Assembly (NCBI RefSeq): GCF_000620785.1 | Contig: NZ_JIAI01000001.1 | Location: 558,001 to 622,000 of the forward strand | Direction: 5' to 3' | Source of the DNA: Actinospineispora acaciae DSM 45401 | Lineage (GTDB): Bacteria; Actinomycetota; Actinomycetes; Mycobacteriales; Pseudonocardiaceae | Length of the DNA: 64,000 nt | Made by a program: the position numbers and the translations under genes | Notes under the pieces: model-generated | The model's database searches: none | The model's input: only the letters and a program-made list of their open reading frames with translations | What the model was told of the DNA's origin: nothing | Shown: piece by piece, positions 57,181-64,000 of the stretch | Position numbering within the stretch: the stretch's first letter is position 1 | Layout of the letters: each line of letters starts with the position of its first letter

Positions 57181-58603
57181 ACACCGGGATCAGCCCGTCG
57201 GCAGGGAACGGGCCGGTGCCGGGCGCTGAGTAGGCACCGCCCACCGCCACCAGCGCACCCACCACCGTCGCGGCGACCGCACGCCAGTTCCACCCCGCCG
57301 TGAACCAGTACCGGCCTTCCGGTCGATAAAGGTCGACCAGATCGATCCGCCGGTGCCCGATCACCCAGTACCCGGCGATCAGCACGCCGGCGACCGAGGC
57401 GAGGACGCCACCGTAGAAGCCCAGCCAGGTGAAGATGTAGGTGTGCGGGTCGGACACCAACCGCCACGGCTGGATGAGGATGCCGATGACCCCGGTCGTC
57501 AGCCCGGCGGTCCGGAAGTTCAGCCAGCGAGGCAGCGCATTGGAGAAGTCGTAGGACGGGCTCACCACGTTCGCCGCCACGTTGCAGGACATGGTGGCGA
57601 GCACGGCCATCACCAACCCGATCACCACCGCGACCGGGCTGGTGAACCGGCTGGCCACCTCGACCGGGTCCCAGATCGCGGCGCCGTAGAGCACGATCGT
57701 CCCCGACGTGACGACGATCGAGATCATCGAGATGAACGCCATGGTGGTGGGCAGCCCGTAGACCTGGCCGAGCAGCTGCCGGCGCTGGTTGCCGGCGAAC
57801 CGGGTGAAGTCCGGCATGTTCAGCGACAGCGTCGCCCAGAACGCGATCATGCCCATCAGCGAGGGCGCGAACACCGCCCAGAACCCGGCGCCCCAGCCCA
57901 GCTTGGACGGCTGGGTGAAGATCGGCCCGAATCCGCCGATCTGGGCCACGATCCAGACCATCAGGCCCAGGAACGCCACGGTGACCAGCGGGGCCGCCCA
58001 GTTCTCGAACCGGCGCAGGCCCTCGATCCCCCGCCAGATCAGCACCATTTGGGCCAGCCAGAACACCGCGAAGGACAGCCACATGGTCCACGCGTGGCCG
58101 CCGATCGGGGCCGCCTTGAGCCACCCGTCGCCGGCCAGCGTCCCGACGATGACGTAGATCGCCTGCCCGCCTACCCAGGTCTGGATGCCGAACCAGCCGC
58201 AGGCGATGAACGCGCGCAGCAACGCCGCCAGGTTGGCGCCGCGCAGGCCGTAGTACGCCCTGGCGAACACCGGGAACGGAATTCCGTACTTGGTGCCGGC
58301 ATGGCTGTTGAGCAGCAGCGGGACCAGCACTATCAAGTTGGCGAGCGTGATCGTCAGGAAGGCCTGCAGCCAGTCCATCCCGAGCGCGACCAGCCCGGAC
58401 GCGAGCAGGTAGCTGGGAATGTTGTGCGCCATTCCCATCCACAGCGCCGCGTAGTTGTACGTCGTCCATTTCCGTTCCGCCAGCCTGGTCGGCAGCAGCT
58501 CGGCGTTGGCGAACCGGCTGTCGGAAACGGCGGAACGGTCGGTCAGATCGACCCGGCCATGCTCGTCGACGCGCTCGACGTCCCGCTCAGGAATCGTTGT
58601 CAT
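57083..58603 (-). CDS. NCS1 family nucleobase/hydantoin permease
   Basis: This 506-residue NCS1 carrier has 12 hydrophobic segments and family blocks: WTTYNYAALWMGMAHNIPSY (helix 1), AGTKYGIPFPVFARAYYGLRG, FIACGWFGIQTWVGGQAI and SLNMPDFTRFA. NCS1 members (Mhp1, PucI, CodB-like) import hydantoins, uracil, allantoin or related compounds. As the last gene of a dihydropyrimidinase operon it should import a pyrimidine or hydantoin. ATG 58603 is chosen; its 3' end overlaps the EamA gene antisense. Confidence 0.9.
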   Translation of the reverse strand: MTTIPERDVERVDEHGRVDLTDRSAVSDSRFANAELLPTRLAERKWTTYNYAALWMGMAHNIPSYLLASGLVALGMDWLQAFLTITLANLIVLVPLLLNSHAGTKYGIPFPVFARAYYGLRGANLAALLRAFIACGWFGIQTWVGGQAIYVIVGTLAGDGWLKAAPIGGHAWTMWLSFAVFWLAQMVLIWRGIEGLRRFENWAAPLVTVAFLGLMVWIVAQIGGFGPIFTQPSKLGWGAGFWAVFAPSLMGMIAFWATLSLNMPDFTRFAGNQRRQLLGQVYGLPTTMAFISMISIVVTSGTIVLYGAAIWDPVEVASRFTSPVAVVIGLVMAVLATMSCNVAANVVSPSYDFSNALPRWLNFRTAGLTTGVIGILIQPWRLVSDPHTYIFTWLGFYGGVLASVAGVLIAGYWVIGHRRIDLVDLYRPEGRYWFTAGWNWRAVAATVVGALVAVGGAYSAPGTGPFPADGLIPVFKPLYDYSWVVGLIVGFVVYLVLSRAPARTHG

Positions 58604-58608
58604 GGCTC

Positions 58609-59607
58609 TCAACTCAAGGCTGGAATGATGTGTTCGCCGTAGGCGTCGATGGTCGCGTCGACCGCGTCGTGCATGTCATAGACCGCGAACTGGTCCACCC
58701 CGGCGTCGCGCAGCTCCTGGAGCTTCTCGATGTGCGCCTCGGCGGGCCCGACCAGGCAGAACCTGTCCACGATCGCGTCCGGCACGAACTGGGTGTCCGG
58801 GTTGCCGCTGCGGCCGTGGTGGCGGTAGTCGTAGCCGGCGCGGCCCTTGATGTACTCGGTGAGCTCGAGCGGGACCAGGTCCGAGCTCTCGCCGTACCGG
58901 GTGACCAGGTCCGCGACATGGTTGCCGACCATCCCGCCGAACCACCTGCACTGGTCCCTGGCGTGTGCGAGGTCGTCGGAGACGTAGGCGGGCGCGGCGA
59001 CGCAGATGGTGACCGAGTCCGGGTCGCGGCCGGCCTCGGCGGCGGAGTCGCGGACGTGCTTGACCATCCACCGGGTCAGGTACGGGTCCGCGAGCTGCAG
59101 GATGAACCCGTCCGCCCGCGCCCCCGCCAGCTTCAGCGCCTTCGGGCCGTACGCGCCCATCCAGACCGGCAGCCGCCCGTCCACCACCCACGGCAGGCGC
59201 ACCGGCGTGCCGTCCAGGTCCACCTCGCGGCCCTCGGCCAGCTCCTTGATCACGTGCATGGCCCTGCCCAGGGTGTCCAGCGTGGCGGGCCGACCGCCCG
59301 TGACCCGCACCGCGGAGTCGCCGCGACCGATCCCGCACACCGTGCGGTTGCCGAACATCTCGTTCAGGGTGGCGAACCCGGACGCGGTGACCGTCCAGTC
59401 GCGAGTGGTCGGGTTGGTCACCATGGTGCCGACCTTGAGGTTCCTGGTGTGCTCCAGGATCTGGGAGAAGATCACGAACGGCTCCTGCCAGAGCACGCAG
59501 GAGTCGAACGTCCAGCCGTGGCCGAACCCGGCCTGCTCTCCCCTGCCCATCCGCGCCACCAGCTCGGATGCCGGCGGGTCGGTCTGCAGCACCAGCCCGA
59601 AGTCCAT
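58609..59607 (-). CDS. LLM class F420-dependent oxidoreductase
   Basis: This 332-residue luciferase-like TIM-barrel protein resembles the F420-dependent group: MDFGLVLQTDPPASELVAR at the N-terminus, GTMVTNPTTRDWTVTAS, the barrel strand PVWMGAYGPKALKLAG and CVAAPAYVSDD. It is often found with dihydropyrimidinase genes in actinobacteria. Here no dihydropyrimidine dehydrogenase (PydA) gene is present, so it may perform the ring reduction or oxidise a related pyrimidine or hydantoin. ATG 59607 follows GGGAG; an in-frame GTG at 59613 is a weaker alternative. Confidence 0.85.
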   Translation of the reverse strand: MDFGLVLQTDPPASELVARMGRGEQAGFGHGWTFDSCVLWQEPFVIFSQILEHTRNLKVGTMVTNPTTRDWTVTASGFATLNEMFGNRTVCGIGRGDSAVRVTGGRPATLDTLGRAMHVIKELAEGREVDLDGTPVRLPWVVDGRLPVWMGAYGPKALKLAGARADGFILQLADPYLTRWMVKHVRDSAAEAGRDPDSVTICVAAPAYVSDDLAHARDQCRWFGGMVGNHVADLVTRYGESSDLVPLELTEYIKGRAGYDYRHHGRSGNPDTQFVPDAIVDRFCLVGPAEAHIEKLQELRDAGVDQFAVYDMHDAVDATIDAYGEHIIPALS

Positions 59608-59617
59608 GGTCACTCCC

Positions 59618-61012
59618 TTAACCGAGGTAGTCGCAGGTCGAACGGCTCAGGTAGTTGCCCCGGCCGGGGCGCCCGGTGTACTCCCCGCCGGAGAGGATCA
59701 CCTCACCACGGGAGAGCACGGTGTCCACCCGCCCGGTGATCGTCCTGCCCTCGTAGGCGGAGTAGTCCACGTTCATGTGGTGGGTCTGCGCGGACAGCAC
59801 CTGCTCGGCGCCCGGGTCGTACACCACGATGTCCGCGTCGGCCCCCGGCGCGACGGTGCCCTTGCGCGGGTGCAGGCCGAACATCCGGGCCGGCGCGGTG
59901 CTGGCCAGCTCCACCCAACGGCGGCGGCTGATGTGCCCGTCGACCACCGCCTGGTGCAGCAGGTCCATCCGGTTCTCCACGCCCGGCATGCCGTTCGGGA
60001 TCTTGGAGAAGTCGCCCCGGCCCATCTCCTTCTGGCCCTTGAAGCAGAACGGGCAGTGGTCGGTGGACACCACCGAGAGGTCGTCGGTGCGCAGCCCGCG
60101 CCACAGCGCCGCCTGGTTCTCCTTCGGCCGCAGCGGCGTGGAGCAGACGTACTTGGCGCCCTCGAAGTCCGGCCTGGCCAGGTCGTCGGTGGACAGGAAC
60201 AGGTACTGCGGGCACGTCTCGGCGAACACCGGCAGCCCGCTGTCCCGCGCCCCCGCGATCTCGGCCACCGCCTCCTGCGCCGACACGTGCACCACGTACA
60301 GCGGCGAGCCGGCCACCCGCGCGAGCTGGATGGCCCGGTGGGTGGCCTCTGCCTCCAGCAGTGCGTGCCGCACGTCGCCGTGGTAGCGCGGGTCGGTCCG
60401 GCCGGCCGCGAGCGCCTGCTGCACCAGCACGTCGATGGCGATGCCGTTCTCCGCGTGCATCATGGTCAGCGCGCCGTTCGCGGCGCCCTGCTGCATCGCG
60501 CGCAGGATCTTCCCGTCGTCGGAGTAGAACACCCCCGGGTAGGCCATGAACATCTTGAAGCTGGTCACGCCCTCGCCGACCAGCACGTCCATCTCCTTCA
60601 TGGACTGCTCGTCCACGTCAGAAATGATCATGTGGAAGCCGTAGTCGATGGCGCAGTTGCCGTCCGCCTTCGCATGCCAGGCGTCCAGTCCCTCGCGCAG
60701 CGAATGCCCCACGCTCTGGATGGCGAAGTCGATGATCGTGGTCGTCCCGCCCCACGCCGCCGCTCGGGTGCCGGTCTCGAAGGTGTCGCTGGCATACGTC
60801 CCGCCGAACGGCATCTCCATGTGCGTGTGCGCGTCCACCCCGCCCGGGATCACGTACTTCCCGCTCGCGTCGATCACCGTGTCCGCGCTGTCCACCAGCC
60901 CGGACCCGGGCGCGAGCAGCGCAACCACCCGCTCCCCGTCCACCAGCACGTCCGCCGTGACCTCGTCCGACGCCGAGATCACCAGACCGCCCGTAACCAA
61001 CGTCGTGCCCAT
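59618..61012 (-). CDS. hydA: Dihydropyrimidinase / D-hydantoinase
   Basis: This 464-residue amidohydrolase opens the ring of dihydropyrimidines or hydantoins to N-carbamoyl amino acids. The binuclear metal site uses HTH at residues 62-64 (DAHTHMEMPFGG), the carboxylated Lys153 in SFKMFMAYPG and later His residues in MHAENG and VVHVSAQEA; STDHCPF carries the last Asp. ATG 61012 is chosen over 61018 because GGGAG is then seven bases away. It feeds the beta-ureidopropionase encoded upstream. Confidence 0.92.
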   Translation of the reverse strand: MGTTLVTGGLVISASDEVTADVLVDGERVVALLAPGSGLVDSADTVIDASGKYVIPGGVDAHTHMEMPFGGTYASDTFETGTRAAAWGGTTTIIDFAIQSVGHSLREGLDAWHAKADGNCAIDYGFHMIISDVDEQSMKEMDVLVGEGVTSFKMFMAYPGVFYSDDGKILRAMQQGAANGALTMMHAENGIAIDVLVQQALAAGRTDPRYHGDVRHALLEAEATHRAIQLARVAGSPLYVVHVSAQEAVAEIAGARDSGLPVFAETCPQYLFLSTDDLARPDFEGAKYVCSTPLRPKENQAALWRGLRTDDLSVVSTDHCPFCFKGQKEMGRGDFSKIPNGMPGVENRMDLLHQAVVDGHISRRRWVELASTAPARMFGLHPRKGTVAPGADADIVVYDPGAEQVLSAQTHHMNVDYSAYEGRTITGRVDTVLSRGEVILSGGEYTGRPGRGNYLSRSTCDYLG

Positions 61013-61034
61013 ACGCATTCTCCCAGCTCAGAGC

Positions 61035-61078
61035 CCGTGAGTGGCTAGGGTCGCTATAGCGCCCCTAGCCACTCACGG
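61035..61078. repeat. 44-bp dispersed palindromic element, copy 2
   Basis: The 16-bp arms are identical to those at 31453-31496, with a different 12-base loop that here contains the palindrome CGCTATAGCG. The minus-strand aminotransferase stop (CCG TGA, 61075-61073) is inside one arm. It lies between the aminotransferase and the dihydropyrimidinase genes, both on the minus strand, so if it terminates transcription it would split the operon. Confidence 0.85.
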
Positions 61079-62380
61079 CTTGTGACCTGCATGTTCGAGG
61101 GCGGCCACCAGGGCGGCGGCGCCTTCTTCGGCTTCTTCGGCGGTCAGGGTCAGCGGTGGGGCGATGCGCAGCACGTTGCCGTGCAGGCCGCCCTTGCCGA
61201 TCAGCAGGCCGCCGCGTCGGGCGTGTTCCAGGACGTCGGTGGCGGCCTTGGGCGACGGTCCGCCGTCGCGGTCGACCAGTTCGACGCCGATCATCAGGCC
61301 CCGGCCGCGCACCTCGGCCACCACCGGCAGCCGGGCGGCCGCCTCGTCGAGGCGGGCGCGCAGCACGGCGCCCACCCGGCGGGCGTTGCCCTGCAGGTCG
61401 TGGTCCAGCGCGTAGCGAAGGTTGGCCAGCGCGCCGGCGGTGGTCACCGGGCTGCCGCCGAAGGTGGACAGCGAGTTCGCGGCGACGCTGTCCATGATCT
61501 CGGCGCGGGCCACCACGCCGCCGATGGACAGGCCGTTCCCCAGGCCCTTGGCGAAGGTCATGATGTCCGGGCGGGCGCCGCCGGTGGCGTGCGCCTGCCA
61601 GCCCCAGTAGTGGTCGCCGGTGCGGCCCCAGCCGGTCTGCACCTCGTCGGAGATCCACAGGATGCCGTGCCGGTCCAGCACCTTCTTGAACTCGGCGAAC
61701 AGCCCGTCCGGCGGCATCGCGAACCCACCGACGCCCTGGATCGGCTCGGCGATGAAGCAGGCCACGTTGTCGCGGACCTGGGCGAGCACGTCCTCCAGGT
61801 CGGCCACGCAGGCGGCGGTCAGCTCCTCGTCAGAGAGATCCGCGAACGGGGTGCCGCGGCGGCGGGTGCCGTGCACGTAGTAGGTCTGCACCGGGGACAG
61901 GCTGGTCGGCGCCCAGCCGGTGTTGCCGGTGATGGCGATCGCGGAGAACGACCGCCCGTGGTAGGCGTTGCGCAGCGCCAGCACCTGGTTGGACGAGCGG
62001 AACCCGGTGGCCAGCAGCAGCGCGGTGTCGTTCGCCTCGGTGCCGCTGGAGGTGAAGAACACCCGGGGGTCGTCGATCCCGGACAGCTCGGCCACCTGCT
62101 CGGCCAGCTCGATCATCGGCCGGTTCAGGTACAGCGTCGAGGTGTGCAGGATCTTGCCGGCCTGCGTCGATACAGCGGCCGCGACCTCAGGCAGCGCGTG
62201 CGCCGTCATCGTGGTCAGGATGCCGCCGAAGAAGTCCAGGTACCTGTTGCCCTCGGCGTCGACGACGTGGCGGCCCTCGCCGTACTCGATCTCGATCGGC
62301 TCGTCGTAGTAGAGCGACAGCCAGGACGGCAGCACGGCCTGGCGGCGCTTGAGCAGCTCTGCGTGGATTCCCTCGGACAC
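61073..62380 (-). CDS. Class III aminotransferase, probable beta-alanine:pyruvate type
   Basis: This 435-residue PLP enzyme has SSGTEANDTALLLATGF (phosphate site), NAYHGRSFSAIAITGN, EPIQGVGGFAMPPDG, DEVQTGWGRTG and the Schiff-base Lys in FAKGLGNGLSIGG. It resembles AGXT2-like and beta-alanine or gamma-aminobutyrate aminotransferases. Next to beta-ureidopropionase the natural substrate is beta-alanine (or 3-aminoisobutyrate), giving malonate semialdehyde. The start is GTG 62380, preceded by GGGGG. Its final Pro codon and stop lie inside the dispersed palindrome. Confidence 0.88.
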   Translation of the reverse strand: MSEGIHAELLKRRQAVLPSWLSLYYDEPIEIEYGEGRHVVDAEGNRYLDFFGGILTTMTAHALPEVAAAVSTQAGKILHTSTLYLNRPMIELAEQVAELSGIDDPRVFFTSSGTEANDTALLLATGFRSSNQVLALRNAYHGRSFSAIAITGNTGWAPTSLSPVQTYYVHGTRRRGTPFADLSDEELTAACVADLEDVLAQVRDNVACFIAEPIQGVGGFAMPPDGLFAEFKKVLDRHGILWISDEVQTGWGRTGDHYWGWQAHATGGARPDIMTFAKGLGNGLSIGGVVARAEIMDSVAANSLSTFGGSPVTTAGALANLRYALDHDLQGNARRVGAVLRARLDEAAARLPVVAEVRGRGLMIGVELVDRDGGPSPKAATDVLEHARRGGLLIGKGGLHGNVLRIAPPLTLTAEEAEEGAAALVAALEHAGHKP

Positions 62381-62389
62381 GGCGGCCCC

Positions 62390-63232
62390 CTACGGCTGGA
62401 CCAGCGACTGGTAGGCGTCCGGGCGGCGATCCCGGTAGAACGCCCACTGCTGGCGGACCTGGTCGATCAGGTCGAAGTCCAGGTCGCGCACCACCAGCTC
62501 CTCGGCGTCGCCGCTGGCCACCTCGCCGACGAACTGGCCGCGCGGGTCCACGAAGTAGCTGGTGCCGTAGAAGTCGTTGTCGCCGTACTCCTCCACGCCG
62601 ACCCGGTTGATCGCGGCGATGAAGTACTCGTTGGCCACGGCGGCGGCCGGCTGCTCCAGCTTCCACAGGTAGGACGACAGCCCCCGGCTGGTCGCCGACG
62701 GGTTGTACACCAGCTGCGCCCCGGCCAGGCCCAGCGCGCGCCAGCCCTCCGGGAAGTGCCGGTCGTAGCAGATGTAGACGCCGACCCTGCCGACGGCGGT
62801 GTCGAACACCGGCCAGCCCAGGTTGCCGGGCCGGAAGTAGAACTTCTCCCAGAAGCCGGGCAGCTGCGGAAGGTGGTGCTTGCGGTACTTGCCCAGGTAG
62901 CGGCCGTCCGCGTCGATCACCGCGGCGGTGTTGTAGTAGAAGCCCGAGCCCTCGATCTCGTAGATCGGCACCACCAGCACCATGCCCAACTCCTTGGCCA
63001 GCGAGCACATCCGCTGGACGGTCGGCCCGTCCGGGACCGGCTCGGCCCACCGGTAGTGCTCGGCCTCCTGCACCTGGCAGAAGTAGGGCGCGTTGAAGAC
63101 CTCCTGGAAGCCGATGATCTTTGCACCGGCCGAGGCGGCGGCACGGGCGTGCGCCTCGTGCGCGTCGACCATTGAACTGGTGTCGCCGGTCCACTTGGCT
63201 TGTACCAGTGCGGCGCGGACGAGGTTCGGCAT
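62390..63232 (-). CDS. Beta-ureidopropionase (N-carbamoyl-beta-alanine amidohydrolase), nitrilase family
   Basis: This 280-residue member of the nitrilase superfamily has the triad Glu44 (GFQEVFNAPYF), Lys118 (KYRKHHLPQ) and Cys155 (ICYDRHFPEGW). The sequence pattern, including NAPYFCQVQEAEHYRWAEPV and SATSRGLSSYLWKLEQP, is that of N-carbamoyl-beta-alanine/N-carbamoylputrescine amidases. It hydrolyses N-carbamoyl-beta-alanine to beta-alanine, CO2 and ammonia, between the dihydropyrimidinase and aminotransferase steps. It is the first gene of the leftward operon, divergent from the MocR regulator. Confidence 0.9.
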   Translation of the reverse strand: MPNLVRAALVQAKWTGDTSSMVDAHEAHARAAASAGAKIIGFQEVFNAPYFCQVQEAEHYRWAEPVPDGPTVQRMCSLAKELGMVLVVPIYEIEGSGFYYNTAAVIDADGRYLGKYRKHHLPQLPGFWEKFYFRPGNLGWPVFDTAVGRVGVYICYDRHFPEGWRALGLAGAQLVYNPSATSRGLSSYLWKLEQPAAAVANEYFIAAINRVGVEEYGDNDFYGTSYFVDPRGQFVGEVASGDAEELVVRDLDFDLIDQVRQQWAFYRDRRPDAYQSLVQP

Positions 63233-63280
63233 GCCAACTCACTCCCGGATCGTGACCCGCTGGCGGTCCCCTGTGGCCTG

Positions 63281-63334
63281 GACCATATTGTTCGGTTCAT
63301 ACTTGGAGCAATAGCTCGTTTGTTACAGACCAAT
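63281..63334. promoter_or_regulatory. GACCA direct repeats in the divergent pyrimidine/MocR promoter
   Basis: GACCATATTG begins at 63281 and GACCAATTAA at 63328, in the 116-bp gap between the beta-ureidopropionase and MocR genes. The surrounding DNA is AT-rich for this window. MocR-type regulators are known to bind direct repeats in such shared promoters. The match is short, so the call is weak. Confidence 0.35.
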
Positions 63335-63348
63335 TAATCGGGGCGGCG

Positions 63349-64000
63349 GTGGACGAGAAGACCACGGTCCGGATCGCGCAGGCCGCCGAGAACCGGTCCG
63401 CCGCCGGGATCGCGGCCGCGGTGAGCCGGTTGATCAAGTCGGGCGAGCTGGCGGCGGGTTCACGGCTGCCGACGGTGCGGGCGCTCGCGCGCGAGCTGGG
63501 CACCAGCCCGACGACGGTGAACGAGGCGTGGCGCTCGTTGGTGCGGATCGGGGCGGTCAGGACCAACGGCCGCAACGGCTCGTTCGTGGCCGACGCCCAC
63601 CACCGGGCCGGCTGGCCGAGCCGGTTCTGGCGCATCGCGGGCACCGCCGGCGAGTTCGCGCTGGACCTGTCGGCAGGGGTCCCGGACCCGGCGCTGCTGC
63701 CGCCGATGCACGAGGTGCTGGCCGGCATCCGGCGCGGACCCCAGCTGTCCGGCTACCTCGACCCGCCGGTGCTGCCGGCGCTGGAGCGGATCATCCGCCG
63801 GTCCTGGCAGGACGTCTGGGACCCGGAGTGCGTCACCGTGGTGGACGGCTCGCTGGACGCGGTGGACCGGGTGCTGACCAGCGTGCTGCGCCTCGGCGAC
63901 CGGGTGCTGGTGGAGAACCCGACCTTCCCGCCGTTCCTGGACCTGCTCGAGCTGATCGGGGCGCGGCCGGTCCCGGTCGGCATCGACGCGGAGGGCATGT
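63349..64000 (+). CDS. MocR-type regulator: GntR winged helix plus aminotransferase-like domain (partial)
   Basis: The 217 residues in the window start with a GntR DNA-binding domain (about 10-82: SAAGIAAAVSRLIKSGELAA, GSRLPTVRALARELGTSPTTVNEAWRSLV, NGRNGSFV) and then a fold-type I aminotransferase-like domain (LDLSAGVPDPALLPP, GYLDPPVLPALERII, VVDGSLDAVDRVL, VENPTFPPFLDLL). The gene runs off the right edge, so the PLP lysine is not visible. GTG 63349 is the only fitting start. Divergent from the pyrimidine/beta-alanine operon, it probably activates it with PLP or a PLP-amine adduct as signal. Confidence 0.85.
   Translation, partial: MDEKTTVRIAQAAENRSAAGIAAAVSRLIKSGELAAGSRLPTVRALARELGTSPTTVNEAWRSLVRIGAVRTNGRNGSFVADAHHRAGWPSRFWRIAGTAGEFALDLSAGVPDPALLPPMHEVLAGIRRGPQLSGYLDPPVLPALERIIRRSWQDVWDPECVTVVDGSLDAVDRVLTSVLRLGDRVLVENPTFPPFLDLLELIGARPVPVGIDAEGM

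Noticed and set aside
1..64000. tRNA, rRNA, insertion sequences, integrases or attachment sites
   Set aside because: I scanned the intergenic gaps, all below 300 bases, and the protein content, and saw no supporting sequence. A covariance-model search could still reveal small RNAs that I cannot detect by eye.

Overview
The window is very GC-rich DNA with short intergenic gaps, GTG starts, ATGA and GTGA start/stop overlaps and strong GGAGG-type ribosome binding sites. Together with actinobacterial families (GntR, TetR, IclR and MocR regulators, an F420-type LLM enzyme, a cobalt-type nitrile hydratase, a Rhodococcus/Mycobacterium-type microcompartment) this points to an actinomycete, probably of the Pseudonocardiales/Mycobacteriales branch. 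The genus is inference only. I see no rRNA, tRNA, phage, IS element or CRISPR. About 67 genes fill the window and no gap exceeds 300 bases.

Layout. (1) 1-5445: a partial YeeE/YedE sulfur transporter, a nitrile hydratase operon (beta, alpha, activator), a Nudix-nitroreductase fusion, a GNAT acetyltransferase and an alpha/beta hydrolase. (2) 5506-12686: a TetR/enoyl-CoA hydratase pair, then a ring-cleavage cluster (LigB-like and LigA-like dioxygenase parts, ACMSD-like amidohydrolase, isochorismatase, FCD-type GntR, MFS carrier, creatininase-like hydrolase) whose promoters share an AT-rich palindromic operator. (3) 12729-18031: nucleoside hydrolase lipoprotein, methyltransferase, putative immunity protein, a lone trpC and a DUF885 peptidase. 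(4) 18065-24060: phosphonate cluster with LysR, phosphonoacetaldehyde dehydrogenase-like enzyme, alcohol dehydrogenase, OPA-like MFS and phosphonoacetate hydrolase PhnA. (5) 24261-28411: a membrane protein, a glutamine-synthetase-like ligase with a Rieske oxygenase, and a divergent IclR regulator. (6) 28503-35089: sugar-acid operon with a DeoR regulator, DUF1537 kinase, PdxA2, a ketol-acid reductoisomerase homologue, an IlvD/Edd dehydratase and a DapA-like aldolase. (7) 35086-37482: divergent HxlR/PPOX pair and a glutathione-independent formaldehyde dehydrogenase. (8) 37492-44981: amino-sugar and MurNAc recycling (nagA, SSS transporter, anmK, murQ, GlcNAc kinase, GntR, SIS deaminase). (9) 45040-54661: a complete bacterial microcompartment locus of the RMM type, with permease, class III aminotransferase or phospholyase, acylating aldehyde dehydrogenase with an encapsulation tail, two BMC-T, one BMC-P, one BMC-H, a small protein that may be a cargo adaptor, a kinase, an amino-alcohol dehydrogenase and a GntR regulator. 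(10) 54803-57180: small secreted protein, AsnC pseudogene, MarR and EamA exporter. (11) 57083-64000: reductive pyrimidine/hydantoin catabolism (NCS1 permease, F420 LLM enzyme, dihydropyrimidinase, class III aminotransferase, beta-ureidopropionase) with a divergent MocR regulator cut by the window end.

The whole window reads as a catabolic region for nitrogen- and phosphorus-containing small molecules and plant- or cell-wall-derived sugars. Most modules carry their own importer and local regulator. The points that most deserve follow-up are the microcompartment with its adaptor-like protein and 11-bp promoter array, the operon that pairs KARI-like and DHAD-like enzymes with sugar-acid kinases (a candidate branched sugar acid pathway), the phosphonate cluster without a transaminase, and two kinds of dispersed repeat. 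One repeat links the KARI-like gene to the microcompartment operon. The other supplies the stop codons of two unrelated genes.
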